Positions 6,659 to 13,645 of a stretch of DNA of 27,562 nt are shown one piece after another. The position numbers were made by a program, and so were the translations under genes. Within the stretch, counting starts at the first letter, position 1; the number at the start of each line of letters is the position of its first letter. The DNA comes from UBA1372 sp964496075. Lineage in GTDB: Bacteria; Patescibacteriota; Microgenomatia; UBA12405. Location: assembly GCA_964496075.1 (NCBI GenBank), contig CAZBXB010000005.1, forward strand, positions 1 through 27,562. The letters run 5' to 3'. The notes below the pieces were generated by a model. It was not told the DNA's origin. It saw only the letters and a program-made list of their open reading frames with translations, and ran no database searches.

Positions 6659-9334
6659 ATGAACAAAACTTGTTTAAAACTTAAAAATATCTGTTTTAAA
6701 CTAAGGAGATTAAAGTTTGAAACAAAAATGAAAGCTAAAAGATTTTTGGCTAAAAACAGTAAGCAAAAAATAACCATGTGGGCTTTTTCGGCGGTGGCGG
6801 CGGCAATTGTGGTTGGATTGATTTTTACTTTGGTAATATTTGCTTGGTTTGGTAAGGATCTGCCAACACCCGGAAACATAGTTCGAAGAGATGGCTATTC
6901 CAGTCGGATTTATGATAGAGATGGAGAAGTACTGTATGACCTATACGAAGAAGAGAAGAGGTTTCCGGTAACTTGGGAACAAATACCGGAATATCTGAAA
7001 AAGGCCACAATTGCCATTGAGGATAAAAGTTTTTATCAACACGCCGGTTTTGATCCTTTGACGCCTTTGAGAATGATGCAAAATTTGATATTTAAACAGC
7101 GATTAATTGGTGGTTCGACTTTGACTCAACAGTTGGTAAAGAATGTATTGCTGACTTCGGAGCGAAAGGTGGTCAGAAAAATAAGAGAGTTTATATTGGC
7201 AGTTCAAATCGAGAAAAAATATAGTAAAGACGAAATACTATTGATGTATTTAAATGAAGCGCCTTACGGAGGAACAGCTTGGGGAGTTGGTCCGGCTTCG
7301 GAGCGGTATTTTGGAAAAGAAGTGTCTGAGTTGAATTTGGCCGAGTCGGTGATTTTGGCGGGCCTACCCCAAAGACCAAGTGTCTATTCACCCTTTTCAA
7401 CTACGCCAAAAGCGTATGTGGACAGGTCTAAAAGTGTACTAAGCAGAATGAGGGAGGATGGCCATATTAGCTCTGAGCTGGAGAAAAGTACTTTAGAGCA
7501 AATAGAAAATTATGAGTTTAAAGTAGATAGGACAGATATTAAAGCGCCTCATTTTGTTTTTTGGATAAAAGACATTTTGATTGATAGATACGGTGAAGAT
7601 GTGGTTGAGGGCGGTGGACTTCAGATAACAACCAGCTTAGATTTGGAAATGCAAAAAAGTGCAGAGGAAGTTGTTGAGGAAGAAGTGGCCAAGGCTGAGA
7701 CTTTAGATATCAGTAATGGGGCGGCAGTGGTGGTTGACCCAAGAGATGGCCAAGTTTTGGCCATGGTAGGATCTAGGGATTATTTTTCCGAAGATATTGA
7801 TGGCGAGTTTAATGTGACCACGCAAGGCTTACGACAACCGGGATCGGCTATTAAGCCAATAACATATTTGGCAAGTTTTAAAAGAGGTTATACGGCGGCC
7901 AATATGATAGTGGATGCGCCGATAACTTTCCCCGGGGTGGCCGGCCAAAAAGACTATTCACCTCAAAATTATACCGGTAAATACTTGGGACCGTTGAGTT
8001 TAAGGGAAGCTTTGGGTAACTCAATCAATACAACGGCGGTAAAAATGTTGGCTAGGGTAGGGGTTAAAAATATGCTGCAATTGGCTTATGATATGGGTTT
8101 GTCTACTTTTGAACCCAGTACTGAAAATTTGTCTAGATTTGGTTTGGCGGTGACCTTGGGGGGAGCTGAAGTAAAAATGACGGAAATGGCGGCGGCTTAT
8201 AGCGCTTTTGCTAATGGTGGCCAAAAAGTTAACTTACAACCAATTTTGAAAGTCGAAGATAGAACAGGAAGGATACTTGAGGAATATAAGCCGATGACAT
8301 TGTCTCAAGTAATGACACCGCAAGAGGCTTTTATGATATCAAATATTTTGTCTGATAACCAAGCTCGAAGTGCTACTTTTGGATCGGTAAATGGACTGAC
8401 TATTGGCGGATATCAAGTAGCTGTAAAAACAGGAACAACTAATGATAAAAGAGATAATTGGTGTATAGGCTGGACACCAAACTTACTGTCTCTGGTGTGG
8501 GTAGGAAATAATGACAATTCACCTATGGGCAGAGTGGCTTCAGGTGTGTCGGGAGCAACACCGATATGGAGAAGATTGATGGTTGAGTTTATTAAAAGCA
8601 GAGATAAACAGGATTTTCCAATACCTTCGGGCATTGTTAGTGTGGAGGTTGATAAGTTATCGGGTTATAGATCTCATGACGGCTTTGCCAGTAAGTCGGA
8701 ATATTTTATCCAAGGGACTGAGCCAAATTTGGATGATCCGATACATTTGAGACTAAAGGTGTGTAGAGGTAGTTTTGGGTTGGCAACTCCACAGGATGTC
8801 AGCTCTGGCAATTATGATGAAAAAGATTATATAAAGCTAAGGGAAGAAGATGTGGTATCGACTGATGATAAAAACAGGTGGCAAGAAGGTATAGATTGGT
8901 GGATCAGTACTCAAGAGAATAAAGATATATACAGCGTGCCTGAGGATTATTGTCGGGAAGATGGTGGAGTAGGAGTTCGATTTGCATCGCCTGGACATGA
9001 ATCGACGGTGGGAAATGATTTTGATGTTAGGATAGAAACAGAGTCTTTGAAAAAGATAGTCAAAGTGGAATTGTGGACAGATGAAAAATTAGAAAAGAAA
9101 TGGGACGAGCGACCTTTTGAGATCAAACTTAATTTGGAAGATGGAACGTATAAACTTAAAGTCAGAGCAGAAGACAAAGATGGAAAAAGTGCTGAGTCGG
9201 ATATTAGGATTGGGGTGAACTTGCCCTGGGATTGGCAACCATCACCAACGCCGAGTCCAACAAAAGTACCGACACCAAGTCCAACAATTATGCTGTCACC
9301 TATTCCAATTGTGACCGGCGTGGGTGAAAGCTAA
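6659..9334 (+). CDS. Bifunctional penicillin-binding protein, class A (PBP1A-like)
   Basis: This enzyme polymerises and cross-links peptidoglycan at the outer face of the membrane. The 891 residues contain a transmembrane anchor (about 40-64), a GT51 glycosyltransferase domain with catalytic Glu121 in EDKSFYQHAGFD and the GGSTLTQQLVKN motif, and a transpeptidase domain with SxxK nucleophile Ser396 (SAIK), SxN at 455-457 and KTG at 590-592. All catalytic motifs are intact. After about residue 765 come an Ig-like beta domain and a Pro/Thr/Ser-rich tail (PTPSPTKVPTPSPT), probably a wall-spanning spacer. ATG 6659 follows the small ORF by three bases; an internal ATG at 6728 is the alternative. 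The 3' end overlaps the convergent gene by four bases. Confidence 0.95.
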   Translation: MNKTCLKLKNICFKLRRLKFETKMKAKRFLAKNSKQKITMWAFSAVAAAIVVGLIFTLVIFAWFGKDLPTPGNIVRRDGYSSRIYDRDGEVLYDLYEEEKRFPVTWEQIPEYLKKATIAIEDKSFYQHAGFDPLTPLRMMQNLIFKQRLIGGSTLTQQLVKNVLLTSERKVVRKIREFILAVQIEKKYSKDEILLMYLNEAPYGGTAWGVGPASERYFGKEVSELNLAESVILAGLPQRPSVYSPFSTTPKAYVDRSKSVLSRMREDGHISSELEKSTLEQIENYEFKVDRTDIKAPHFVFWIKDILIDRYGEDVVEGGGLQITTSLDLEMQKSAEEVVEEEVAKAETLDISNGAAVVVDPRDGQVLAMVGSRDYFSEDIDGEFNVTTQGLRQPGSAIKPITYLASFKRGYTAANMIVDAPITFPGVAGQKDYSPQNYTGKYLGPLSLREALGNSINTTAVKMLARVGVKNMLQLAYDMGLSTFEPSTENLSRFGLAVTLGGAEVKMTEMAAAYSAFANGGQKVNLQPILKVEDRTGRILEEYKPMTLSQVMTPQEAFMISNILSDNQARSATFGSVNGLTIGGYQVAVKTGTTNDKRDNWCIGWTPNLLSLVWVGNNDNSPMGRVASGVSGATPIWRRLMVEFIKSRDKQDFPIPSGIVSVEVDKLSGYRSHDGFASKSEYFIQGTEPNLDDPIHLRLKVCRGSFGLATPQDVSSGNYDEKDYIKLREEDVVSTDDKNRWQEGIDWWISTQENKDIYSVPEDYCREDGGVGVRFASPGHESTVGNDFDVRIETESLKKIVKVELWTDEKLEKKWDERPFEIKLNLEDGTYKLKVRAEDKDGKSAESDIRIGVNLPWDWQPSPTPSPTKVPTPSPTIMLSPIPIVTGVGES

Positions 9335-9564
9335 GGAGTTGTGTTTTTTGGTTTGGTGTATTTTTGGGGTCTAGATTTTCTAACAACGCCTTTTTCGTCA
9401 ACTTCCGTTTGTTCGGCATCACATCTGAGATCATCCATGGTTAGTCCATATTGACTTTCTTGGCCTTGATTGACTTTGATTAAATCATTACTGGCTCTTG
9501 CTCTGTTAATACCCATCATTCTTTTTACTTCTGGACTCCAATCGTCAAATTTACTTTCCGTCAT
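9331..9564 (-). CDS. Small hydrophilic protein of unknown function (77 residues)
   Basis: The frame begins with ATG 11 bases after the pheT stop and overlaps the convergent PBP gene by four bases. The product is charged, with no membrane segment or Cys pair; it starts MTESKFDDWSPEVKRMMGI and ends in a Lys/Pro/Thr-rich tail. The regular spacing behind pheT and sensible composition suggest a real gene, but I recognise no family and assign no role. Confidence 0.5.
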   Translation of the reverse strand: MTESKFDDWSPEVKRMMGINRARASNDLIKVNQGQESQYGLTMDDLRCDAEQTEVDEKGVVRKSRPQKYTKPKNTTP

Positions 9565-9575
9565 AACTTATGATA

Positions 9576-11423
9576 TTAATTTAAATTAAAAGTATTAAGA
9601 TGGAGTTTTTTGGCCGATGAAGAAGTTAGATTGTAGTAGGAAACTCTAAAAGTATATTTGTAGGTATTATCTTTTGGGTTGTGATAGATATCGGTAATAT
9701 CGATTTGCCAGACATGTTTGCCTAACTTACGGCGGTAATCTTTGATCAGTACTTGCGGATCTTGTTTGGTCTGTGTAGTTAGATTGGCGTCAAGAGTAAT
9801 GATTTGATGTGTTAATTCAATGGCGGCAAGACTAGTATTTTTGTTATATTTGGGAGTCTTAACTGAAGACAGATCAAGATCATCTAAAATGAATTCTATA
9901 AATTGACCCTCGGGTCTGTTTTGAGTTTGGGTAGGTTTGCCTAGCTTAAGTTTTGAAATATGGTTTTGAAGTTGGTCTGTGTCGGGGTTAAAAAGACCTA
10001 GAGAATATTTTTCAATATAGTCTTGGCCGACTTGATAAAAGACTTTTCCGATTTCGAAAAAAGAAACATCGTCAAGTTTGTATTTGTGAAACTGCTCTTG
10101 TTGGTTAATAAGAGAAGAAATGATGGTGGGCCTCAAAATGGGATAGTATGAGTTGATGCTATTTTGAGTGTGAATAGCTTTTTGGTTTGAAGTAAGAAGA
10201 TCTTTTAAAAAATGCTTTGGCTGAATTAAGGGCCAGGATCTGACTTCATCGTAGCCAAGACTAGTTAGCTGGTCTTTGATGCTTTTGATAAGATAAAGGA
10301 TTTTGGGAGTGATATCGGGAAGTTTTTCTGAAGAAATGGGCTGGTTGGTGGGGATGTTGTCATAACCAAAATATCTAATGATCTCTTCAACTAAATCTTC
10401 TTCAATGGTGATATCTTTTCGAATGGAGGGTGGGACAACTTGAAGAAAAGAGTCTTTTTTGGTGATTTGACAGCCAAGATCTTTTAAAACTTTTTGGGAA
10501 AAATCGTCGTCGATGTTGATACCGGCGATTTTTGAAACTTGGTTTAAGTCTAGTTTTATAGCAGGAGCTGTTTGTGCTTGTGGGTAATAATCAAGTAGCT
10601 TAGTGGTAATCTGACCACCAAGAAGGTCTAAGATAAGCTCGGTTAAATGGGCAAAAGCCAGAGGAATTAGGTTGCTGTCTAGAAATTTATCCAATCGAGT
10701 AGAGGCTTCAGTAATGGTTTTTAAGCTTCGGGAATCAGATCTGACTCGGGAACGGTTGTAAATAGCCATTTCGATAATAGTGTTTTTGGTAGTAAGCTGG
10801 ACACCGCTATTGAGTCCGCCAATGAAACTAAGGCTAACAACTTCGTTTTGGCTGGTAATAAGGAGGTTATTTTTAGCTAAATCTAGTTTGGTACCATCTA
10901 GGGTAGTAAAAGATTTTAGATTTTGGTTATTTTGCCAGGTGAGTTGGTGGTTAACTTTATCGGAGTCGAAACAATGGCAAGGAATACCATACAAGAGCAT
11001 GATGTAGTTAGTCAGGTCAACAAGACAATTAATGGAGTTAATGTCGTGGTGAGTAAGAAAGTCTTTGAGCCAAGCGGGAGAAGGCATGTTTTTTAAATTG
11101 GAAATTGTCAGGGACTGAATCCGATATACGTCTGGAGAATTTATAGTAACTGGAGTTGGTGGCAAATTATCGTTTTTGGGGATAGTCTGGGAAGAAGTGA
11201 CAATCGGTCCATAAAGAGGAGCCAGGTCAGAAGCGATACCATAATAGCCAAGACAGTCTCCCCTATTTTGTCTAACTTCCAGATCAATGACAGCATCATC
11301 TTTGGTAATAGTAAGACCACTGCAAAAATGACCTAGCCAGGAAAGTTTGTCGGCCACTTTTTTTGGATCGACTTTGTTTAGTTTTGGTAAAAACTTTTGA
11401 AGATGTGAATAGATAATTTTCAT
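9576..11423 (-). CDS. pheT: Phenylalanyl-tRNA synthetase beta subunit, short form
   Basis: PheT pairs with PheS as an (alpha-beta)2 enzyme that charges tRNA-Phe. At 615 residues it is well below the usual 780-800. The N-terminus jumps from LSWLGHFCSGL directly to VIDLEVRQNRGDCLGYYGIA, so the EMAP/OB tRNA-binding insertion of about 100 residues is absent. The B3/B4 editing region (INCLVDLTNYIMLLYGIP), the B5 domain (EEDLVEEIIRYFGYDNIPT) and the catalytic-like core are present. The C-terminus ends in a shortened FDX-ACB-like domain (KDYRRKLGKHVWQIDITDIY). The ATG overlaps the pheS stop by four bases. The pair is preceded by a Phe-codon attenuator (12431-12522). Confidence 0.94.
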   Translation of the reverse strand: MKIIYSHLQKFLPKLNKVDPKKVADKLSWLGHFCSGLTITKDDAVIDLEVRQNRGDCLGYYGIASDLAPLYGPIVTSSQTIPKNDNLPPTPVTINSPDVYRIQSLTISNLKNMPSPAWLKDFLTHHDINSINCLVDLTNYIMLLYGIPCHCFDSDKVNHQLTWQNNQNLKSFTTLDGTKLDLAKNNLLITSQNEVVSLSFIGGLNSGVQLTTKNTIIEMAIYNRSRVRSDSRSLKTITEASTRLDKFLDSNLIPLAFAHLTELILDLLGGQITTKLLDYYPQAQTAPAIKLDLNQVSKIAGINIDDDFSQKVLKDLGCQITKKDSFLQVVPPSIRKDITIEEDLVEEIIRYFGYDNIPTNQPISSEKLPDITPKILYLIKSIKDQLTSLGYDEVRSWPLIQPKHFLKDLLTSNQKAIHTQNSINSYYPILRPTIISSLINQQEQFHKYKLDDVSFFEIGKVFYQVGQDYIEKYSLGLFNPDTDQLQNHISKLKLGKPTQTQNRPEGQFIEFILDDLDLSSVKTPKYNKNTSLAAIELTHQIITLDANLTTQTKQDPQVLIKDYRRKLGKHVWQIDITDIYHNPKDNTYKYTFRVSYYNLTSSSAKKLHLNTFNLN

Positions 11424-12424
11424 GCTTGAGTTGGTAGATAGGCCAGATTGCCGCCTAGTAATGTTCTAATGTCTTTAATATTAAATTTGGCCATGGTCCA
11501 GCGATCCAGACCCATGCCAAAGGCGAAGCCACGCCACTTTTTTGGGTCGATACCGGCCATTTGAAGTACATTGGGGTGAATCATACCGGCGCCACCCATT
11601 TCGATCCAGCCAGCGCCTTTACAGAGAGGACAGCCAGCGCCGTGACAGGAAAAACATTGCATATCGGGACCAACACCCGGCTCAACTTCAGGATAATATT
11701 TGCACCTGAAGCGGGTAATGACATCTTGACCATAGAGGGTTTTAAACATTAGGTCCATAGTGCCAAATAAATCTTTCATAGTAATGTCGGTGTCAACCAC
11801 AACAGCTTGATAATGGTGAAAAACAAAATGATTGCTTTTGTTTACTTTTTCGTTTCTGTATACCCTACCTGGAAAAGCCGTCCTGAAAGGTGGTTTTTTG
11901 GAGGCAAGTAGCCTACTCTCAACAGAAGATGTCTGGGTCCGAAGAAGAATTTCCGGCTCTTTGATGTAAATACTATCCTGAAGCTCGCGGGCAGGATGGT
12001 CTTTGGGAAGATTTAATCTTTCAAAACAAAATTCATCGGTTTCGATTTCGGGTCCATCGTAAATTGAAAAACCGAGGTCCTGAAAAATAGAATTGATCTG
12101 TCGTTCGGTGATGGTAATAGGATGGAGGTGGCCAAATTTGTGGGATCGGTAAAGATTGTTTGGTGTTGAGTGTTTCTTTGAGGGCGTTTTGTTGGGTATA
12201 AGATTGGTTGATTTTTGCTCTATAAGAGATTCAATGTCAGCTTTGAGTTGATTTAGGTCCTGACCGTATTGCTTTCTGTCCTGAGGAGCTTGATTGGCAA
12301 TATCTTGGAAAAGTTTGTTAAGTAGACCGTTTCGACCGAGATATTTAACTCTTAGGCCTTCCAGCTGAGATAACTGGTTGGTATTATCTATCTTAAGTTT
12401 GTAATCGTCTATTTTAATATTCAT
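11420..12424 (-). CDS. pheS: Phenylalanyl-tRNA synthetase alpha subunit
   Basis: PheS carries the class II active site that activates phenylalanine. The 334 residues comprise an N-terminal coiled-coil arm (about 1-85), then class II motifs: SHKFGHLHPITITERQINSIF, motif 2 FPGRVYRNEKVNKSNHFVFHH and motif 3 GFAFGMGLDRWTM (given in pieces). A four-Cys insertion, CFSCHGAGCPLCKGAGW, around residues 255-270 looks like a small zinc site; similar Cys insertions occur in other bacterial PheS. The ATG lies only six bases after the T-run of a terminator hairpin, so expression depends on antitermination in the upstream leader. It overlaps pheT by four bases. Confidence 0.96.
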   Translation of the reverse strand: MNIKIDDYKLKIDNTNQLSQLEGLRVKYLGRNGLLNKLFQDIANQAPQDRKQYGQDLNQLKADIESLIEQKSTNLIPNKTPSKKHSTPNNLYRSHKFGHLHPITITERQINSIFQDLGFSIYDGPEIETDEFCFERLNLPKDHPARELQDSIYIKEPEILLRTQTSSVESRLLASKKPPFRTAFPGRVYRNEKVNKSNHFVFHHYQAVVVDTDITMKDLFGTMDLMFKTLYGQDVITRFRCKYYPEVEPGVGPDMQCFSCHGAGCPLCKGAGWIEMGGAGMIHPNVLQMAGIDPKKWRGFAFGMGLDRWTMAKFNIKDIRTLLGGNLAYLPTQA

Positions 12425-12430
12425 ATAATA

Positions 12431-12454
12431 AAAAAACTCCCGGTTGGGAGTTTT
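12431..12454 (-). terminator. Intrinsic terminator of the pheS attenuator
   Basis: On the minus strand AAAACTCCC (12454-12446) pairs with GGGAGTTTT (12441-12433) around the loop AACC, followed by further T bases. The stem is nine perfect pairs. It ends six bases before the pheS ATG. Its 5' arm can pair instead with an upstream GGGAGTT (12472-12466), making an antiterminator. Confidence 0.85.
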
Positions 12455-12510
12455 GGTTTTTAATCAACTCCCCTATCCTAGTTTCTTCTAAAAAAACTGG
12501 TTTGGGAAGT
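12446..12510 (-). promoter_or_regulatory. Ribosome-mediated transcription attenuator of pheST
   Basis: Four RNA segments can be named on the minus strand: 1, ACTTCCC (12510-12504); 2, GGGGAGTT (12473-12466); 3, AACTCCC (12452-12446); 4, GGGAGTT (12441-12435). 1:2 pairs over seven positions with one G-U, 2:3 over seven perfect pairs, and 3:4 is the core of the terminator. Segment 1 lies in the leader peptide just before its two Phe codons, and segment 2 begins four bases after its stop codon. A ribosome stalled at the Phe codons would cover 1 and free 2 to pair with 3 (antitermination); one that reaches the stop would cover 2 and let 3:4 form. No T-box consensus is seen. Confidence 0.82.
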
Positions 12511-12522
12511 AGTTTGATTCAT
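12478..12522 (-). CDS. Phe-rich leader peptide of the pheST attenuator (14 residues)
   Basis: ATG 12522 opens a 14-codon frame encoding MNQTTSQTSFFRRN, ending at TAG 12480-12478. It starts four bases after the rplT stop, so ribosomes could enter by coupling from rplT. The two adjacent TTT Phe codons (residues 10-11) lie just downstream of attenuator segment 1, and the stop codon lies just before segment 2, as expected of a control peptide. It parallels the E. coli pheM leader in logic, not in sequence. Confidence 0.8.
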   Translation of the reverse strand: MNQTTSQTSFFRRN

Positions 12523-12526
12523 TGGC

Positions 12527-12868
12527 TTATTTTACAGTATTTACGATTTTTTCAAAAGTGGCAGGGTCATTAATGGCAATTTGGCTTAAGACTTTCCTGT
12601 TTAGAATGATTTTTTTATCTGACATTTTTTTGATAAATTGGGAATATTTGATATCGAAAGCAGATAGGGCGGCGTTGATTCTTTTGGTCCAGAGCTTTCG
12701 CATATCTCTTTTTCTTAAACGTCGACCATGATAAGCATATTGACCGGCATGCATGACGGCTTCGTGGGCAACTTTGTATCTTTTAGAGCGTGTCATCCAA
12801 AAACCTTTGGCGGCTTTTAGGACTTTGTTGTGCTTGGCTCTTCGAACTGTACCGGTTTTGACTCTCAT
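12527..12868 (-). CDS. rplT: 50S ribosomal protein bL20
   Basis: bL20 is an early-assembly protein of the large subunit and in several bacteria represses its own operon (infC-rpmI-rplT). The 113 residues match the family throughout: MRVKTGTVRRAKHNKVLKAA, GFWMTRSKRYKVAHEAVMHAG, YAYHGRRLRKRDMRKLWTKR and INDPATFEKIV. It is the third gene of the classic infC-rpmI-rplT order, 14 bases after rpmI. The pheST attenuator begins immediately after its stop. Confidence 0.97.
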   Translation of the reverse strand: MRVKTGTVRRAKHNKVLKAAKGFWMTRSKRYKVAHEAVMHAGQYAYHGRRLRKRDMRKLWTKRINAALSAFDIKYSQFIKKMSDKKIILNRKVLSQIAINDPATFEKIVNTVK

Positions 12869-12882
12869 ATTATTATTTAAAT

Positions 12883-13092
12883 TTAGGCTTTACCTAATAA
12901 TTTTTTAACTTTGCGGGCCCATCTACCGGTAACGGCTTTTCGGCCTTTTAATCTTCTAAGTTGTTTTTTGGTCTTTTTTCTTCTTAAGTGCCTTCTGAAG
13001 GAAGAGTCACGTAAAACTTTGCCGTTTTTGGTGATTTTAAATCTGTTTCTGACAGATTTTCTGATTTTTAGTCTGGTACTTTTTTTCTTCAT
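12883..13092 (-). CDS. rpmI: 50S ribosomal protein bL35
   Basis: bL35 is a small, very basic protein of the large subunit. The 69 residues include RKSVRNRFKITKNGKVLRDS and SFRRHLRRKKTKKQLRRLKG, the typical hydrophobic-basic repeats of the family, and end in KLLGKA. The ATG overlaps the infC stop by four bases, so translation is probably coupled to IF3 synthesis. Confidence 0.95.
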   Translation of the reverse strand: MKKKSTRLKIRKSVRNRFKITKNGKVLRDSSFRRHLRRKKTKKQLRRLKGRKAVTGRWARKVKKLLGKA

Positions 13093-13616
13093 TTTTTTGG
13101 TGTAATTATTTGTATTAGGAGTTTGCCTAAGAATTTTCTGTTTGATTCGGGTTGGCCGAATTCTTCGACATCTTTGATGAATCTATCGGCTAATTGATGG
13201 CCAAATTCCTTCTTGGTTATCTGCCGACCTAGGAATTTTATACTTAATTTAACCTTATTTCCAGTAGTTAAAAACTTTTTGGCCCTCTTTACCATGGTTT
13301 CATAGTCGCCTTGACCGATAAAAGGTGTCATTTTGACTTCTTTTAGGTCGCCGGACTTTGATTTCTTTTTTTCTTCCCGTCTTTTCTTTTCTTCTTGGTA
13401 TCTAAATTTGGCAAAATCAATTAATTTAACTACCGGTGGTTTGGCCTTGGGAGCAATTTCGACCAAATCCAAACCAGTTTCCCGCGATTTAGATCGGGCC
13501 TCTTCAATGGTCATGACGCCGATCTGCTCACCTTTTTCGTCTAGAAGCCTGATCTCGGGGTGGGTGATATAGTAATTGGTTTTATAATAGATACGATTTC
13601 TGTTGTTGTAGCTCAA
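13089..13616 (-). CDS. infC: Translation initiation factor IF-3
   Basis: IF-3 keeps 30S subunits free and checks start-codon choice. The 175 residues contain the N-terminal domain (EIRLLDEKGEQIGVMTIEEA), the linker signature GLDLVEIAPKAKPPVVKLIDFAKFRYQ and the C-terminal domain (KLSIKFLGRQITKKEFG). There is no ATG or GTG in the open frame before the conserved core. The only common candidate is TTG 13616, although an ATA or ATC start a few codons away cannot be excluded. A rare start fits the known use of non-AUG starts in infC for self-control. The gene is 29 bases downstream of thrS and overlaps rpmI by four bases. Confidence 0.94.
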   Translation of the reverse strand: MSYNNRNRIYYKTNYYITHPEIRLLDEKGEQIGVMTIEEARSKSRETGLDLVEIAPKAKPPVVKLIDFAKFRYQEEKKRREEKKKSKSGDLKEVKMTPFIGQGDYETMVKRAKKFLTTGNKVKLSIKFLGRQITKKEFGHQLADRFIKDVEEFGQPESNRKFLGKLLIQIITPKK

Positions 13617-13645
13617 GGGTATATAGAAAAATTTATAATATTAAC

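Noticed and set aside
12425..12526. T-box riboswitch as the control element of pheST
   Set aside because: No T-box consensus or specifier-loop stem is present in the 100-base spacer, and the antiterminator-like pairing is fully explained by the leader-peptide attenuator.
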